From Trichocoleus sp. (GTDB lineage: Bacteria > Cyanobacteriota > Cyanobacteriia > Elainellales > Elainellaceae): a stretch of 64,000 bases of DNA. Under the pieces are notes generated by a model that saw nothing but the letters and a program-made list of their open reading frames with translations, had not been told where the DNA came from and searched no databases. The stretch lies in the NCBI GenBank assembly GCA_036702865.1, contig DATNQD010000086.1:186001-250000 (forward strand). Reading direction: 5' to 3'. Of this stretch, positions 1 to 8,746 are shown piece by piece. Made by a program: the position numbers and the translations under genes. Position 1 is the stretch's first letter. The number at the start of each line of letters is the position of its first letter.

Positions 1-362
1 CGTAGACGATTGGAATAGCTCCGCATGACTTCTAGCGCAAACATGGGAGTTTCTTGAACGGCAAAGAGAAACCTTTCAAGATCAAGATATGCCAACTTAC
101 AGCCAGATTTTGCAATTGCAGTTGAGGCTCTAGTACCGTCTGGATGAATCAACGCTCCCTCGCCGAACACGTCACCTGATTCGATCGTTTCAACGACTTT
201 ATCACCAACAACTAATTCAACTTCTCCTTCTATTATGCCATACATATAATCTCCCCTTTGACCCCGCTCAAAAATCACTTGGCCAGCAGGATAAGTTTTG
301 AATTCTGGCTGTCTTTGAAAGATACGGACTGTTTCAACAGGATTGATAGCCATAGGTTTCAT
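1..362 (-). CDS. Cyclic nucleotide-binding domain protein, partial (3' end outside window)
   Basis: The minus-strand frame opens at ATG 362 (a second in-frame ATG lies at 353) and runs off the window edge, so the C-terminus is missing. The visible ~120 residues form one Crp-type cNMP-binding beta-roll: an AGQVIFERGQRGDYMYGIIE segment, then a GDVFGEGALIHPDGTRAST segment matching the phosphate-binding cassette, then LAYLDLERFLFAVQETP. No helix-turn-helix is visible in the part present. Short stand-alone proteins of this kind are common in cyanobacteria and probably sense a ligand without binding DNA, but the cut prevents confirming that. It lies downstream of pstS on the same strand with about 260 bp between them, so co-transcription is doubtful. 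Confidence 0.8.
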   Translation of the reverse strand, partial: MKPMAINPVETVRIFQRQPEFKTYPAGQVIFERGQRGDYMYGIIEGEVELVVGDKVVETIESGDVFGEGALIHPDGTRASTAIAKSGCKLAYLDLERFLFAVQETPMFALEVMRSYSNRL

Positions 363-521
363 TTCTAAATAGATCTGCCGATTAGCGCTTGAGGGCAATC
401 CAGCTTAAACAGAAGCAATCGACTGGAAAATCGAACGAAGTTAATACTTGGAAAGCAAATAGAAAGCAAATTATTTCTGCTTATTGCAAAGGTTAAAAGG
501 AATAAGAAATTTAAACATAAC

Positions 522-563
522 CGCCTACTCGCTCCTCGATTGAGGCAGTTTGACGAGCAGGCG
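522..563 (-). terminator. Possible hairpin terminator downstream of pstS
   Basis: A 10-bp stem (522-531 with 554-563, one G-T wobble) lies about 60 bp past the pstS stop codon. The following T tract is weak and interrupted, so this may only be an mRNA 3'-end stabilising hairpin. Confidence 0.4.
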
Positions 564-622
564 ATTATTGCTTTTTGCTTACATCAGCTTAGAGTTTCTG
601 TTTGCAGCAGAGAAAGAATCTT

Positions 623-1729
623 CTATTTGATAGAAGTGACCTTATCCTTCACTTTGCCGACTAAATCAGCATCGAGAGGAATATATCCCAGGTCGTTTGC
701 CGCAGTAGTGCCGCTTGCTAGTGCCCAGTTAACTACATTCTTCAGCGCATCCCCTTTTGCTGCATCCTTGTATTCGGGGTAAAGTAGCAGCCAGGTCAAG
801 GTTGAGATGGGGTAAGCGTCAGCACCTGTTGGATCAGGCACTTGCAGAGCAAAGTCAGCCGGAACTGTTTCACCCTTAAACGCTAAGGCACCTGCCTCAG
901 GAGTGGGGGCAATAATTTTGCCAGATTTATTCTCGATCGCCGCCATCTTCAAGCCGTTTTCCTTGGCGTAGGAATATTCGGTATAACCAACTGAATTTGG
1001 CGTCTGCTGTACTTGCGCCGTTACCCCTTCATTTCCCTTGGCTCCAGTTCCAACGGGCCATTCAACTGATTTGTTCGCACCCGCTTTCCAATCTGGACAA
1101 GCTGCCTTCAGGTGATTGGTAAAGGCATAGGTTGTGCCACTACCATCAGAGCGGTGAACAAACTGAATTGCATCACCCGGCAACTTAGCCCCAGGATTCT
1201 TGGCGGCGATCGCCGGATCATTCCACTTTGTAATTCTTCCAGACACAATCCCGCAGTAAGCATCGCGAGAAAGCTGTAAGTTATCCACGCCATCCAGGTT
1301 ATAAGCAAAGACAACGCTGCCGCCTGTCATGGGAACCTGAACTGGATCAGCACCGTACTTTTCATTGAACTTGGCTCGCTCTTCACTCTTAAGGGGCGCG
1401 TCACTTGCGCCAAAATCTACTGTCCCTGCCAAAAACTGTTCAACGCCAGCTCCACTCCCAACAGACTGATAACTAATCTGGGTACTGGGGTTTTCTTTGT
1501 TGTAGTCAGCAAACCACCGCTGATAAAGCGGAGCCGGGAAAGAGGCACCAGCACCACTTAAAGTTACGGCAGAACCCCCTCCCGCTGCTGGGCTTGCGGC
1601 ACCTGGAGCAGCCGTATTTGCAGAAGGACCTTCGGTCGTTGAAGGGGCGCAAGAAACTGCAAACCCCAAAGAAATTGCCGTCAGAGAAGCTAAAACGGCG
1701 CGACGCTTAAAACGTGATTGGGATGTCAT
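623..1729 (-). CDS. pstS: PstS, periplasmic phosphate-binding lipoprotein of the Pst ABC transporter
   Basis: This 368-residue protein is the high-affinity phosphate-binding component of the PstSCAB importer. Residues 1-26 are a signal peptide with positively charged N-region (FKRR) and a lipobox ending FAVSC, so Cys27 is probably lipidated. A low-complexity Ala/Gly/Pro linker follows. The PstS core starts with LSGAGASFPAPLYQRWFADY and contains the phosphate-loop segments SVGSGAGVEQF, DFGASDAPL and VHRSDGSGTTYAF. Length is normal for the family. No pstC, pstA or pstB follows on the same strand within the window. A Pho box sits upstream of its start, which points to phosphate-starvation control. 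Confidence 0.95.
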   Translation of the reverse strand: MTSQSRFKRRAVLASLTAISLGFAVSCAPSTTEGPSANTAAPGAASPAAGGGSAVTLSGAGASFPAPLYQRWFADYNKENPSTQISYQSVGSGAGVEQFLAGTVDFGASDAPLKSEERAKFNEKYGADPVQVPMTGGSVVFAYNLDGVDNLQLSRDAYCGIVSGRITKWNDPAIAAKNPGAKLPGDAIQFVHRSDGSGTTYAFTNHLKAACPDWKAGANKSVEWPVGTGAKGNEGVTAQVQQTPNSVGYTEYSYAKENGLKMAAIENKSGKIIAPTPEAGALAFKGETVPADFALQVPDPTGADAYPISTLTWLLLYPEYKDAAKGDALKNVVNWALASGTTAANDLGYIPLDADLVGKVKDKVTSIK

Positions 1730-1787
1730 GAGCTCACTCAGAATGAAGATACTTCGCTATCGATTCGCAAGCATCCTACTGTTTCAG

Positions 1788-1828
1788 AATGAAGAACTGG
1801 TTAATATTTCAGTTAAGAAAAGTTTATC
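1788..1828 (-). promoter_or_regulatory. Pho box (SphR/PhoB-type) upstream of pstS
   Basis: Read on the minus strand, four 8-bp units lie 3 bp apart: GATAAACT, CTTAACTG, TATTAACC and TCTTCATT. The 11-bp period and the TTAAC core are those of cyanobacterial Pho boxes bound by the SphR/PhoB response regulator. The middle two units match best and the outer two are degenerate. The array ends about 58 bp before the pstS ATG. The assignment follows from motif and gene context; binding is inferred. Confidence 0.7.
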
Positions 1829-2031
1829 TCTCTGAAAAACAAATATTTTTAAGTCTTTCTATAGATCTTTCTATCGATGAGATGTCACTTGTCTCATTTT
1901 TATCTAGTGCTTTACATCTCTCTGTAGTTAGAAGCAATCAATCCAGACCGATCGCGTGAGTAAAGCCTACAAACCCGGACTACTTCAGCAAACTCGGTAG
2001 AATTGATGACATCCCATCTCTAACTCTGTCG

Positions 2032-2448
2032 ATGTACCACGTAATCTATGACGGAAACTGTAACCTGTGCGTCAATTTAGTTCGGCTTCTGGAAAATTTA
2101 GACCAGGGAAAGCAGTTTTGCTACACAGCAATGCAAGAAGCACAGGTGCTTGATACTTGGGGAATTACCCCAAAAGACTGCGAAATGGGCATGATATTGC
2201 TGAACCCGGAGCAGCCTGGGCAACGTTGGCAGGGGAGTGATGCAGCGGAAGAAATTGGGCGACTATTGCCTTTCGGCTCGATATTTGTAGAAGCTTACCG
2301 GGCATTACCTGGAGCCAAGTGGGTCGGCGATCGAGTTTATGAGCAGATTCGGGATAACCGCTACCTCCTTTTTGGACAGCGAGCGAGCCTTTACCAGTCC
2401 ACCTATCCTGCTTGTGATTCTGGTCAGTGTCATCCTGAGCATTCCTGA
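2032..2448 (+). CDS. DCC-family thiol-disulfide oxidoreductase-like protein (DUF393)
   Basis: This is a 138-residue soluble protein. The N-terminus YDGNCNLCVNLVRLLE carries the DCC-family signature, in which Asp7 precedes a thioredoxin-like Cys10-x-x-Cys13 pair. The C-terminal half includes FVEAYRALPGAKWVGDRVYEQIRDNRYLLFG, typical of DUF393. Family members are predicted thiol-disulfide oxidoreductases with mostly undetermined substrates. The C-terminal tail (ACDSGQCH) has two further cysteines outside the family core. It is followed by psbI on the same strand, about 140 bp away. Confidence 0.85.
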   Translation: MYHVIYDGNCNLCVNLVRLLENLDQGKQFCYTAMQEAQVLDTWGITPKDCEMGMILLNPEQPGQRWQGSDAAEEIGRLLPFGSIFVEAYRALPGAKWVGDRVYEQIRDNRYLLFGQRASLYQSTYPACDSGQCHPEHS

Positions 2449-2590
2449 GCCAACGATCGCCTCTGCCCGCACTCTTTCTTGCCTCCCGTCCCCCGCTACA
2501 ATCGCTTCTAGCAAACCCTTATCGGTGGTTTGTAACGGTGTATGATAGTGAGGCTTATTTTTTGACAGACTCGGTTTTGGAGAACCTGCC

Positions 2591-2707
2591 ATGCTGACGC
2601 TTAAGATTGTGGTTTATATTGTGGTTGCTTTCTTTGTGGGATTATTTGTATTTGGTTTTCTTTCAAATGATCCGGCTCGGAACCCTAACCGTCGGGATTT
2701 GGAATAA
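2591..2707 (+). CDS. psbI: PsbI, photosystem II reaction-centre protein I
   Basis: This 38-residue gene encodes a single-span protein beginning [20 protein letters not shown] and ending NPNRRDLE. That is the PsbI pattern: an N-terminal membrane helix (about residues 4-24) followed by a short charged tail. PsbI is a low-molecular-mass subunit next to the D1/CP43 side of photosystem II and helps early reaction-centre assembly. A GGAG Shine-Dalgarno sequence at 2579-2582 lies 8 nt before the ATG. A TATGAT hexamer near 2541 could be a -10 element, without a good -35 hexamer. The gene is easily missed because of its length. Confidence 0.95.
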   Translation: MLTLKIVVYIVVAFFVGLFVFGFLSNDPARNPNRRDLE

Positions 2708-2839
2708 GGAGACTTCCAACTGCCTCAGGCGTTGTGTCTGTCGCCCGATCAAACGTTGCTCGTTGCGACAGTGAGCGAATGTTGAGGACGGTTAGACTCC
2801 TGAGTTTGGGCTGTCCGTCTGTTGTCTTGCGCTGTAAGT

Positions 2840-5329
2840 ATGCCCTATTCGGTTCCACCGCCCCCACCCCCGGTTGTCAACTACATTTCGCCTGAGGAGA
2901 TTCGACACTCCGTCCCTTCTGCAATTCCGCCATCATCGAGTCATCCAGAATTCGCTTCACAGTCATCTGCTGGAGCTGGTTCCTCGCTTAACTCCTGTTT
3001 GGCTCAGATACAGGGCTGCATTACAGCAGTGCCTCGCTCGTCCGGTCAGCCTGTAGCAGCGTCAGAATTCGCTCAAGAGACCCCAGGTTATGCCCATTCT
3101 CTCGGTACTTCGATCGAGGTTGGGCTGGACAGCAATGCCCTTACGGCTCAAGGGGAGACGCAACTTAGTGCCCCTGATCCTGCGTCTATTAATAATAATT
3201 CGGTTCAATTTAAGCCTTTACCAGATCTCGATGCACTGATTTCGGTAACGCAGGCTCGTTCTGCTGCCCCTGCCAACGAACCCGAATTTCGGATTGGTGG
3301 GATTGCGCCCCCATCTACACAACTGCCTTCCACCCCGACGCCAGAGCAATCTCCTTCATCCAATCCAACTCAAGTTCCTGGCACAGGGCAAACGCTCACC
3401 ATTCCAGGACAACCCAGTCAAGCTGATCAAGCTCCGTCTGCACCCTCAACGCCCAGCCCAGCCTCAGGTCAATCTGTTCCGATCGATGCGGCTCAAGTGG
3501 GTGAGGTGATTGAACTAACCGCCGATCGGCAAGAATATGACACGCTGGCACAAGTCTTTCGGGCAGAAGGCAATGTGGTGATGCGCTTCCGGCAAGCTGT
3601 TTTAACTGCCGATCGGCTCCGCGCCAACATTCCTAATCGTTTAGTGGTCGCTGAGGGCAATGCTGTTTTAACAAGGGGACAGCAAGCTTTACGAGGAGCT
3701 CAGTTTACCTACAACTTTGGGATAGACCAGGGAACCATATTTCAGGCGAGAGGCGAAATAGCACTCAATTCAGCGGCAGATTTTGATGCAAATCAACCTC
3801 CCACAATTGGGACAGCCATTAACCCTGCTCAATCTGTTGGGCAACAAATCACCACAGCACAGCCCCTTCAGGTAACAGGCAGTACAGGGGGATTAGTATT
3901 TGGAGTAAACACACCCAATCAGACAGGTCCGGCACAGCAGGGATCGAGCTTAACTCGGTTGCGGTTTGAAGCTGATCAGGTTGATTTTAGTGGGCAGGGT
4001 TGGCAAGCTTCAAATGTTCGAATTACGAACGATCCCTTCTCGCCTCCTGAACTAGAAGTGCGATCGAATCGAGTTACTTACACGCCGCTGTCTCCTACCC
4101 AGACAGAAATTCGTGCCCAAAATCCTAGAGTTGTGTTTGATCAAGGCTTTAGCCTGCCGCTTTTGCGCGATCGAGTTGTCATCGATCGAAGACGGCGCAA
4201 TCCTGGCATTGCTACCTTTGGCTTTGATGAGCGCGATCGAGGCGGCTTCTTTGTTGAGCGTGCCTTTGAGATCATTGCGAGCCCTACCTTGAACTTCAGC
4301 GTCACCCCCCAGATTCTGGTACAGCGGGCGATTCAAGAAGGTGGTTTTCTCGATCCGGCATCCTATGGCTTAATTGCCACCTTCGATGCAGCTTTGGGTA
4401 CAGACACGACGATCGTTGGCAACGCCGTTTTTACCAGCCTGGATTTACAAGAACTGGAAGATACGTTTCGGGCGAGTTTGCGGGCACAGCAGCGCCTTTT
4501 CTATGGACACACATTGGCGCTGGAATATAGCTACCGCGATCGGCTCTTTAATGGTTCGCTTGGGTTCCAAAGCGTGCAAAGCAGTTTGGGCTTAGTCCTG
4601 ACATCGCCCAACTTCACCCTTGGCAGAACAGGCATTACGCTCCAGTATCAGGGGGGAGTTCAGTTTGTTAATGCAGACACCGATCGAGAAGAGCTCCTTC
4701 CCGTAATCCGAGATAACAATCGAATTGATCTGACTCGCTATCAGGCGGCAGCGACGCTCTCTCGTCCTTTTCTCCTCTGGTATGAAGCGCCTCTCCCGCC
4801 CACGCCAACCGAGGGGCTGCGCTATACTCCTAACCCGATCGTGCCTTACATTGCGTTGGTTCCTTCAGTTCAAGGGGTTTTCAGTGCCTATAGCAATGGG
4901 GAAACTCAATCTAGCCTGACGGGTTCAATTTCATTATCTGGACAGTTGGGACATTTCTCGCGCCCCTTCTTTGACTACACAGGCTTTAACCTGTCCTATT
5001 CCCAAACTGCCCTCAGCGGCGAGTCTCCTTTCTTGTTCGATCGCGTTGCCGATCAGCAGGTTCTCAGTTTTGGCATCACACAGCAAATTTATGGTCCTTT
5101 CCGGCTGGGTGTGCAAACTTCCTACAACCTGGACAATGGAGACAACATCGACACAATTTATACGCTGGAATATAGCCGTCGATCGTATTCTATTGCGATT
5201 AACATTAGTCCGGTGCGTCAGGCGGCTTCCTTTAACTTCCGCATCAACGACTTTAACTGGGCTGGTGATCCGGGTCCGTTCTCTGGTTTGAACCAGAACA
5301 GCACTGTCATTAACGGAGTACGGCAATAA
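2840..5329 (+). CDS. DUF3769 protein, LptD/OstA-like outer-membrane protein
   Basis: The protein has 829 residues from ATG 2840; an in-frame TTG at 2822 would add six residues without a better ribosome-binding site. The first ~220 residues are Pro/Ser/Gln-rich and lack a clear signal peptide. Next is an OstA-like beta domain (from GEVIELTADRQEYDT, with FRAEGNVVMRF and LVVAEGNAVLTRG repeats). The C-terminal ~400 residues alternate hydrophobic and polar strands, as in an outer-membrane barrel, for example ALEYSYRDRLFNGSLGF and FRLGVQTSYNLDNGD. DUF3769 proteins are the cyanobacterial counterparts of LptD, the lipopolysaccharide-insertion barrel. That role is inferred from family knowledge. Confidence 0.85.
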   Translation: MPYSVPPPPPPVVNYISPEEIRHSVPSAIPPSSSHPEFASQSSAGAGSSLNSCLAQIQGCITAVPRSSGQPVAASEFAQETPGYAHSLGTSIEVGLDSNALTAQGETQLSAPDPASINNNSVQFKPLPDLDALISVTQARSAAPANEPEFRIGGIAPPSTQLPSTPTPEQSPSSNPTQVPGTGQTLTIPGQPSQADQAPSAPSTPSPASGQSVPIDAAQVGEVIELTADRQEYDTLAQVFRAEGNVVMRFRQAVLTADRLRANIPNRLVVAEGNAVLTRGQQALRGAQFTYNFGIDQGTIFQARGEIALNSAADFDANQPPTIGTAINPAQSVGQQITTAQPLQVTGSTGGLVFGVNTPNQTGPAQQGSSLTRLRFEADQVDFSGQGWQASNVRITNDPFSPPELEVRSNRVTYTPLSPTQTEIRAQNPRVVFDQGFSLPLLRDRVVIDRRRRNPGIATFGFDERDRGGFFVERAFEIIASPTLNFSVTPQILVQRAIQEGGFLDPASYGLIATFDAALGTDTTIVGNAVFTSLDLQELEDTFRASLRAQQRLFYGHTLALEYSYRDRLFNGSLGFQSVQSSLGLVLTSPNFTLGRTGITLQYQGGVQFVNADTDREELLPVIRDNNRIDLTRYQAAATLSRPFLLWYEAPLPPTPTEGLRYTPNPIVPYIALVPSVQGVFSAYSNGETQSSLTGSISLSGQLGHFSRPFFDYTGFNLSYSQTALSGESPFLFDRVADQQVLSFGITQQIYGPFRLGVQTSYNLDNGDNIDTIYTLEYSRRSYSIAINISPVRQAASFNFRINDFNWAGDPGPFSGLNQNSTVINGVRQ

Positions 5330-5441
5330 AAGTGATCGAGATTGCAACTGGCGATTAGACTAGGGAGTATAACCCTCTCTGTTGTAATGCCGAAGTTGTC
5401 ATGCCGATCGATTTAGTCCCCATTTCTCCTATACTCTGGCA

Positions 5442-6119
5442 ATGAACGAACTGGCGAAAGATGTGGCGATTCAGGTTGCGGCATTAATTGACCGCTATGG
5501 GTTTGACCTAGGTGGCTATTCGATCGGGCAACTGATTGACTATTGGCTACAGCTTTATCCTGCACCCTGGTTGCGTCTTGCAACAATTGAGGCTCTATAT
5601 CAGGGACGCTACAAGGTGGTGTCGATCGATCAAATTTTGAGCTTATGGGGACGACGGAATCGCCCGGTTTATCATTTCAATCGGGAGTTTGAGCAGATTA
5701 TTTTTCAACGGAATACTTCTGGATCTGCCAAACAAACCCGATCAAGTTCTGCAACATTGGAGACAGGGCAATCGATCGTGTCTGTTTCTCCTGCACTCAA
5801 ACCTCGCAATGCAGTTCCCGCGACTGTGATGAACTCCTCCATTGCAGCTGATCTAGAAGACACATCCCCAACTCAACCCACCTTTTCTGATATTCCCAAC
5901 CTGGCATTTCGGTCTGCATCTGAAACAGGCAACCCAACGATCGAGACTTTTCAACCGCCCAAAGCGTCAGAATCCTTAGAAGAAGCACAGCAATGGAAAC
6001 AGGGAACTGGACAAGTCCCGATTCATCAATTTATTCCTGATCCAAAACCATCAGAGTTTTATCTGAAGCTCAAAGCGGTTGCTCACAATACAGCAGAATC
6101 AGCTACAACAGCCTCTTAA
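5442..6119 (+). CDS. Conserved cyanobacterial protein of unknown function
   Basis: This 225-residue soluble protein is not assigned a function here. The first ~90 residues look folded and conserved-like (IDRYGFDLGGYSIGQLIDYW, then APWLRLATIEALYQGRYKVV, SLWGRRNRPVYHF). The rest is Ser/Thr/Pro-rich and probably disordered, up to a short conserved-looking end (PIHQFIPDPKPSEFYLKL). No signal peptide, membrane segment or catalytic motif is visible. It follows the DUF3769 gene by 112 bp on the same strand and could be co-transcribed. A hairpin just after its stop codon separates it from the convergent cpcS. Confidence 0.7.
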   Translation: MNELAKDVAIQVAALIDRYGFDLGGYSIGQLIDYWLQLYPAPWLRLATIEALYQGRYKVVSIDQILSLWGRRNRPVYHFNREFEQIIFQRNTSGSAKQTRSSSATLETGQSIVSVSPALKPRNAVPATVMNSSIAADLEDTSPTQPTFSDIPNLAFRSASETGNPTIETFQPPKASESLEEAQQWKQGTGQVPIHQFIPDPKPSEFYLKLKAVAHNTAESATTAS

Positions 6120-6144
6120 ATCCCCCAAGCAAGGGGGACTTTGG
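6112..6144 (-). repeat. Dispersed palindromic repeat, copy 1 (also hairpin between convergent genes)
   Basis: On the minus strand this reads CCAAAGTCCCCC, a 6-nt loop, then GGGGGATTTAAG. The core stem is TCCCCC/GGGGGA (6121-6138). Two related copies lie at 10884-10917 and 60748-60779. Its place between the ends of two convergent genes suits a bidirectional transcription stop, although T tracts are short. Confidence 0.6.
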
Positions 6145-6188
6145 CGATCGCTCAGGTAAAAGACCTCTACAAGACCTCACTTTAGGAT

Positions 6189-6752
6189 TTAGTTTGAGGA
6201 TGCAGTCGTTGAGGAAGCCTGTGCCGCAGGTTGAGCACCTCCCATCCGAATTTCAGAACAGAATGTCGCCATACTAAAGCCGCCAAATCGCTTCAAGATG
6301 CTAGTACGCAGGCGCAGATTGGGACTAGCAAACCAGAGCCGTTCCTCAGAATACATCGTTTCGTATTCTGTAATTAGCGTCAGGGAATCATCATTGCCCA
6401 TGATGTAACGTCCGGCAACCGGGGCTTTTTCGGCATAGCCGCTTTCGCGAAGGAGTTTGCCTTGATTGGGCTGTTCTGGATCAGCGATCGGCACGAGCAC
6501 AGTTGAACCTGTATGCTTTTCTTCGTCCCATTCCATCGAACCATCCCAGGTAACCCGTGCCCCACAAAGTGCCTGAGCCGGATCAACCTCATACTGCTGG
6601 CAAAGCTTAATCACTTCTGGATCATCTTTGGGCAACATTTCAATCTTGATATCAGACTTGCCACCTTCCGTTTGTTTGAAAGCAAGATGATGGCTAGTAC
6701 GCTGGGAAAACCATTTGCCTGAGCTTTGTTGAAAAAATTCTGTGATATCCAT
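6189..6752 (-). CDS. cpcS: CpcS-type phycobiliprotein chromophore lyase
   Basis: The protein has 187 residues and starts [20 protein letters not shown], the conserved beginning of CpcS/CpeS lyases. Later conserved parts include [34 protein letters not shown] and [13 protein letters not shown]. CpcS lyases attach phycocyanobilin to Cys84-type sites of phycocyanin beta and allophycocyanin subunits; some work as a CpcS-CpcU pair. The ATG at 6752 is chosen over an upstream TTG because it matches the family N-terminus and has AGG upstream. CpcS and CpcU are close relatives, so the subtype is less sure than the family. The pcyA gene, which makes the bilin, lies elsewhere in this window at 59947. 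Confidence 0.88.
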   Translation of the reverse strand: MDITEFFQQSSGKWFSQRTSHHLAFKQTEGGKSDIKIEMLPKDDPEVIKLCQQYEVDPAQALCGARVTWDGSMEWDEEKHTGSTVLVPIADPEQPNQGKLLRESGYAEKAPVAGRYIMGNDDSLTLITEYETMYSEERLWFASPNLRLRTSILKRFGGFSMATFCSEIRMGGAQPAAQASSTTASSN

Positions 6753-6823
6753 GAGTGACCTGGAACTTTGCAATGATTAACCAATTTTTCAAGAGCAGTA
6801 TTCACTATCTTAAGACAAGCAGG

Positions 6824-8554
6824 CTATTCGCGCTCCGTCGCTTGCAGGATGCAGTTTGCCTCTAAGACGACTAAATTTGCTTCTTGCAGAACTGAACAGC
6901 TTCGTTGCAATTGTCTTATGACAGGCCTACCCCGTTTCAGGTTTCGTGCCGCTGTTTGGATTGCCTGCGGATATTGTCTGATCCAGGTTTTTGTCAGGGT
7001 TGCTGGCTGAAATGCATCTCGGCTCAGCACCCAAAAATCAATGCTATGGCGTTGAATCACGTCTTTTAGCTCATTGCGATCGAGGCTGTATTGTGCCCGA
7101 ATTAAATCATTGGCGCGTTCCCGAAACCGATCGATGTAGCCTGCATGGTAGGGAATGGCGTACTCGCGTCCAACCAAGATCGACCGCCGCGAAAAAGTTG
7201 GCACAAAATCAATTTCTTGAGCGAGCGAGGCAATCATGATGTCTTTGGGCTGTTGAGCAAAAAATTCATAGAGCTGTGGCGTTCTGCCCGTCTTATAGTT
7301 CACTCGCATAAAAGAATACTCATAGCTGGGATTAAGCAAGAGAGCCGCCATGAGCAGAGCAAGAAAGCCCCAAACTATCGAGCGACTCACAGGCTTAGAG
7401 CGAGAAGACTGCGCCAGCCAGCGTAAGCCAGCATCAAAAAGGAGCGTCAGAACGATCGCTGCTGCATAGACAAGCGCAAATCGAAGGGTATAAGCGGTGT
7501 AGCGACTGGGTAAATGCAGCTTAAACAACAGTAGATGGGCTGCGAAAAAAAGACCCAAAGCAGCGATCGTAATTTGCAACAAGATGAAGGTCTTCCGGGT
7601 AATTTGCTGCACTAGCGGTAAGCGAGTTGGCAGGTAGAGCAAAATGGGTAACAGAAACCCAATGCCCAGAAAAAAGGGCTGAAACGTTGGGAAAATACCG
7701 CTGCGGATCCCGGTAAACCAGAAGAACAAAGGGTCATTGGAGAAAAAGGGGTTGCGTCCTCCCTCATAAAAGTCGGGAAGTTGCTTTGCTGCTGCTAAGG
7801 AAACGACCGGATCGAACGGGGTAGAGATGAGAACATAGGGCAGCAAAACTAGAAACGCTGCAATTAGCCCTAAACCGCATAGCCAGTAATCCCGCCGCTC
7901 TGAAGAGAGATGCAATCGCCTCTGATTCCAGCGCAATGGCAGGAACAGCAACAAGCCTGAAAACACAAAGACAAACTGTGGATAGAACAATCCCTCCAAT
8001 ACAATGAGCACGACGCAAGGAACGATCGATCGTCGCACCAAATAATCAAGGAATGCCAGAAAGAAGGGCAGCATAAAAGCCCTTGGCGTTGCTGATGCCA
8101 AATCTTCGTGCATCCAGAACACCAGATTCAGCAGCCAGCAAGAGAGAAACCCTGTAAAAGGAATCGGCAGGAGTTGTAGAGACAGCCGAAACCCATAAAA
8201 AGTGGCAATCAGACCCAGGACAGGTGGCAACAGCTTACTGAACACCAGCGGATCAATGCCAATTGCTGCAAATGCTCGATAAAAAGCGTGATATCCCCAG
8301 GGAGCCACCGACTCAAAATAATCCGCGATCCAGTCATTGGGGAAAAGCTGCGGATCGAGAAATCGCTCCATCCAAAACACATGCTGTCTCGCATCGTCCT
8401 GAACGACATAGGAACTAGAAAATGCTTTTTGGAGTCCCAGTAAGGCAAAGATGGCAGCAAAGGTCAGGCTCAAGCTCAACCAAAACCGCACCTGAGCGAT
8501 CGGGGGTTTAGCCGCTTGAGGAATCAGTAAGGAATGGAGACGTTTGGCAAGCAT
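6824..8554 (-). CDS. Polytopic membrane protein, probable GT-C-type glycosyltransferase
   Basis: This 576-residue protein has about ten to twelve hydrophobic segments, beginning with one at residues 25-42. Right after it comes YVVQDDARQHVFWMERF. An acidic pair (Asp53-Asp54) in the first extracytoplasmic loop is a hallmark of GT-C glycosyltransferases that use polyprenyl-phosphate sugars. Further loops hold SATPRAFMLPFFLAFLDYL and PSRYTAYTLRFALVYA, and the C-terminal ~130 residues are soluble. I do not recognise a named family. The ATG at 8554 is preferred to a TTG at 8566. It is divergent from a GT39-like gene 192 bp away, so the two may share a control region and a pathway. Confidence 0.65.
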   Translation of the reverse strand: MLAKRLHSLLIPQAAKPPIAQVRFWLSLSLTFAAIFALLGLQKAFSSSYVVQDDARQHVFWMERFLDPQLFPNDWIADYFESVAPWGYHAFYRAFAAIGIDPLVFSKLLPPVLGLIATFYGFRLSLQLLPIPFTGFLSCWLLNLVFWMHEDLASATPRAFMLPFFLAFLDYLVRRSIVPCVVLIVLEGLFYPQFVFVFSGLLLFLPLRWNQRRLHLSSERRDYWLCGLGLIAAFLVLLPYVLISTPFDPVVSLAAAKQLPDFYEGGRNPFFSNDPLFFWFTGIRSGIFPTFQPFFLGIGFLLPILLYLPTRLPLVQQITRKTFILLQITIAALGLFFAAHLLLFKLHLPSRYTAYTLRFALVYAAAIVLTLLFDAGLRWLAQSSRSKPVSRSIVWGFLALLMAALLLNPSYEYSFMRVNYKTGRTPQLYEFFAQQPKDIMIASLAQEIDFVPTFSRRSILVGREYAIPYHAGYIDRFRERANDLIRAQYSLDRNELKDVIQRHSIDFWVLSRDAFQPATLTKTWIRQYPQAIQTAARNLKRGRPVIRQLQRSCSVLQEANLVVLEANCILQATERE

Positions 8555-8746
8555 GGAACTGGGCAATAAAAGAGCACAGATTCAATGCCGATCAGTTTAT
8601 CAGCAAAATTCAAAAAAGCTGTCCTTGCTTTAGCATCCCAGCTCCTAGCCTCTGGCTCCCGCTTCACCTTTTTGCATCGCCCCTCATTATCCGGTAAACT
8701 CTGGTGGATTTTAGCAGCTTGCGAATCAGGAGATGGGATTGACAAC

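Noticed and set aside
4934..5347. 137-codon minus-strand frame
   Set aside because: It lies entirely opposite the DUF3769 barrel region and has no recognisable protein pattern.
8585..8746. 54-residue N-terminal extension of the GT39-like gene
   Set aside because: The ATG at 8747 has a good Shine-Dalgarno sequence and the extension is Ser/Lys-rich with no family resemblance.
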